This document shows, in pieces, positions 5,394 to 6,202 of a stretch of DNA of 6,202 bases. Numbering within the stretch: the first letter of the stretch is position 1; every line of letters starts with the position of its first letter. Made by a program: the position numbers and the translations under genes. The stretch lies in NCBI GenBank assembly GCA_903970565.1, contig CAJCJE010000925.1, forward strand, positions 1 to 6,202, written 5' to 3'. The notes beneath the pieces were generated by a model. It did not search any database. It was not told the DNA's origin and saw only the letters and a list, made by a program, of their open reading frames with translations. The stretch is from Candidatus Melainabacteria bacterium (lineage in GTDB: Bacteria; Actinomycetota; Actinomycetes; Mycobacteriales; Pseudonocardiaceae).

Positions 5394-5498
5394 CCTCCTC
5401 CGACGCATAGTGGTCTCCGGCTTTCTCACCGTCTTTCCCGGAATACCCGGCAGCGGAATGTCGATTTCCCGGCCGGGGTCGGTCACCCGATTGCTGTG

Positions 5499-5504
5499 TA
5501 TAGT
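5499..5504 (+). promoter_or_regulatory. Candidate -10 box for the DUF4190-type gene
   Basis: TATAGT matches five of six bases of the housekeeping -10 consensus, within the AT-richest stretch nearby. Start of transcription would be near 5511, giving a 50-base leader. No good -35 is found 16-19 bases upstream, so an activator or an alternative sigma factor may be needed. Confidence 0.4.
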
Positions 5505-5525
5505 GACTCGCCGCACAGCCGATCC

Positions 5526-5540
5526 GGCCGGACGCCGGCC
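5526..5540 (+). promoter_or_regulatory. Leader hairpin and ribosome site before the DUF4190-type gene
   Basis: GGCCGG and CCGGCC pair around ACG to give a tight six-pair stem about 20 bases before the start codon. The ribosome site GGGGGA (5549-5554) follows, six bases before ATG 5561. TGGG/CCCA (5548-5551/5555-5558) can also fold over the ribosome site. Control of translation is possible but unproven. Confidence 0.3.
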
Positions 5541-5560
5541 AATCGCATGGGGGACCCACC

Positions 5561-6142
5561 ATGACCGATCCGCAGCAGCCCTTCTATCCGGCCCCGGAGC
5601 AGCCCCAACCGGCTTATCAGCAGCCAAACGAGTATCAGCAGCCGATCGGTTACCAACAGTCGGCCGGATTTCCGCAGCCGATCGGATATCAGCAGTCGGC
5701 CGGCCTTCCGGTACCGGTCGAATATCCACAGTCGGCCGGATTTCCGGTCGAATACCAGCCGACGCTGTCCTATCAACAGCCGACCTATCAACAGCCGATG
5801 GGCTACCAGCAGGCGATGGGCTATCCGGCAATGCAGCCCGGTTACCCGGCACCGGGTTACGGCTATCCGGTGGCGCAGAGCAGCAGTGGGCTGTGCGTGG
5901 CCGGGATGGTGCTCGGCATTCTCGCCGTGCTCGGCTGCTGGGTTCCCTTCGGCGGCTTCGTCGTCGGCCTGCTCGGCCTGATCCTGTCCATTGCCGGTAT
6001 GCGCCAGGCACGATCACAGGGCCGGAGCGGATTCGGGATGGGCGTCACCGGCCTGGTGTGTTCGCTGGTGTCGTTGATTCCGGCGGTCCTCGTGCTGGTG
6101 GCGTTCTTCAGCGTCGCGGCCAGCTGCGCCGCGTTCTGCTGA
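5561..6142 (+). CDS. DUF4190-type small membrane protein with Tyr/Gln/Pro-rich repeat tail
   Basis: Encodes 193 residues from ATG, with GGGGGA six bases upstream. Residues 1-105 are low-complexity, dominated by Q, P, Y and G, with no predicted fold. They include three 12-residue repeats (27-38, 39-50, 51-62; form QPIGYQQSAGFP) and then YQQP-type short repeats. Two hydrophobic segments follow: about 111-146, glycine-rich and probably a re-entrant or double pass, and about 161-188. They are joined by a polar GMRQARSQGRSG loop. This matches the usual DUF4190 layout: alternating small residues, a GLLGLILSIAGM first part and a GMGVTGLVCSLV second part. The tail should be cytoplasmic or disordered; topology is not certain. 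The C-terminus carries C189 and C193. The family has no established function. It has its own likely promoter, so it need not belong to the wall operon. Confidence 0.85.
   Translation: MTDPQQPFYPAPEQPQPAYQQPNEYQQPIGYQQSAGFPQPIGYQQSAGLPVPVEYPQSAGFPVEYQPTLSYQQPTYQQPMGYQQAMGYPAMQPGYPAPGYGYPVAQSSSGLCVAGMVLGILAVLGCWVPFGGFVVGLLGLILSIAGMRQARSQGRSGFGMGVTGLVCSLVSLIPAVLVLVAFFSVAASCAAFC
5639..5746 (+). repeat. Three 36-base tandem repeats in the DUF4190-type gene
   Basis: Units 5639-5674, 5675-5710 and 5711-5746 each encode 12 residues. Units 1 and 2 are nearly identical; unit 3 keeps the CAGTCGGCCGG core but begins differently (VPVEYP). A partial fourth (VEYQP) follows at 5747. The array keeps frame, as expected for a disordered tail grown by slippage or unequal exchange. 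Confidence 0.75.
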
Positions 6143-6202
6143 GTCTGCCGGTACCCCGCCCGGCCAATCCTGGCCCGAATACGGCGGTGAGCCCGAGGAA
6201 GG
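6143..6202. other. Right-edge sequence with a short hairpin
   Basis: After the last stop, GGCCA (6162-6166) and TGGCC (6171-6175) form a five-pair stem around ATCC without a T-run. It could be a weak terminator. A GTG at 6190 opens a frame to the edge, but no good ribosome site precedes it, so no gene is called. Confidence 0.25.

Larger units (their letters stand above)
5394..5560. other. Intergenic region before the DUF4190-type gene
   Basis: These 167 bases hold no plausible gene. They are richer in A/T than the flanking genes and contain a perfect palindrome CCCGGCCGGG (5468-5477), two copies of TTTCCCGG (near 5434 and 5465), a likely -10 box (5499-5504) and a leader hairpin (5526-5540). 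No convincing terminator follows the phosphotransferase gene. Confidence 0.5.

Noticed and set aside
5639..5746. 36-base repeats as a CRISPR array
   Set aside because: The units are contiguous without unique spacers and lie in frame within a coding region.
4791..6017. 408-codon minus-strand frame spanning the phosphotransferase and DUF4190 genes
   Set aside because: It crosses two well-supported genes and their intergenic gap, with Arg/Pro-rich repetitive translation typical of a shadow frame.

Overview
The window looks like chromosomal DNA from a high-GC actinobacterium, most likely from the arabinogalactan-bearing Pseudonocardiales or a relative. The evidence is strong G/C bias at third codon positions, frequent GTG and TTG starts, and a gene set typical of that group: an actinobacterial LCP wall ligase, a TIGR03089-type protein and a DUF4190-type membrane protein. 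The exact genus cannot be read from the sequence.

Layout. (1) 29-982, minus strand: dTDP-4-dehydrorhamnose reductase (rmlD). Its stop codon overlaps a possible start of a further minus-strand gene that leaves the window at the left edge. (2) 983-1177: a divergent promoter region packed with palindromes. (3) 1178-2584 and 2670-4037, plus strand: two tandem LytR-CpsA-Psr (LCP) paralogs, each with a cytoplasmic tail, one membrane anchor, an LCP domain, a low-complexity linker and an identical C-terminal PCVN. (4) 4100-4807, plus: a TIGR03089-type protein that resembles only the N-terminal part of AMP-binding enzymes. (5) 4860-5393, plus: a close relative of chloramphenicol 3-O-phosphotransferase. 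(6) 5561-6142, plus: a small membrane protein with a Tyr/Gln/Pro-rich repeat tail and a DUF4190-like pair of hydrophobic segments, behind its own likely promoter.

How the genes fit together. RmlD makes the last intermediate of dTDP-L-rhamnose, the sugar of the linker joining arabinogalactan to peptidoglycan. LCP proteins attach such polymers to the wall. The order rmlD (reverse) - LCP - TIGR03089 matches, as I recall it, Rv3266c - Rv3267 - Rv3268 of Mycobacterium tuberculosis, so this appears to be a conserved wall-assembly locus in which the LCP gene has been duplicated. The phosphotransferase and DUF4190 genes look like lineage-specific neighbours.

Most worth a second look: a near-palindromic 13-mer, GTCCACARYGGAC, occurring three times inside coding sequence (twice 78 bases apart in the TIGR03089 gene, once in rmlD) and written with rare codons; the matched two-cysteine architecture of both LCP proteins; and the palindrome cluster between rmlD and the first LCP gene. 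I found no RNA gene, mobile element or CRISPR array.
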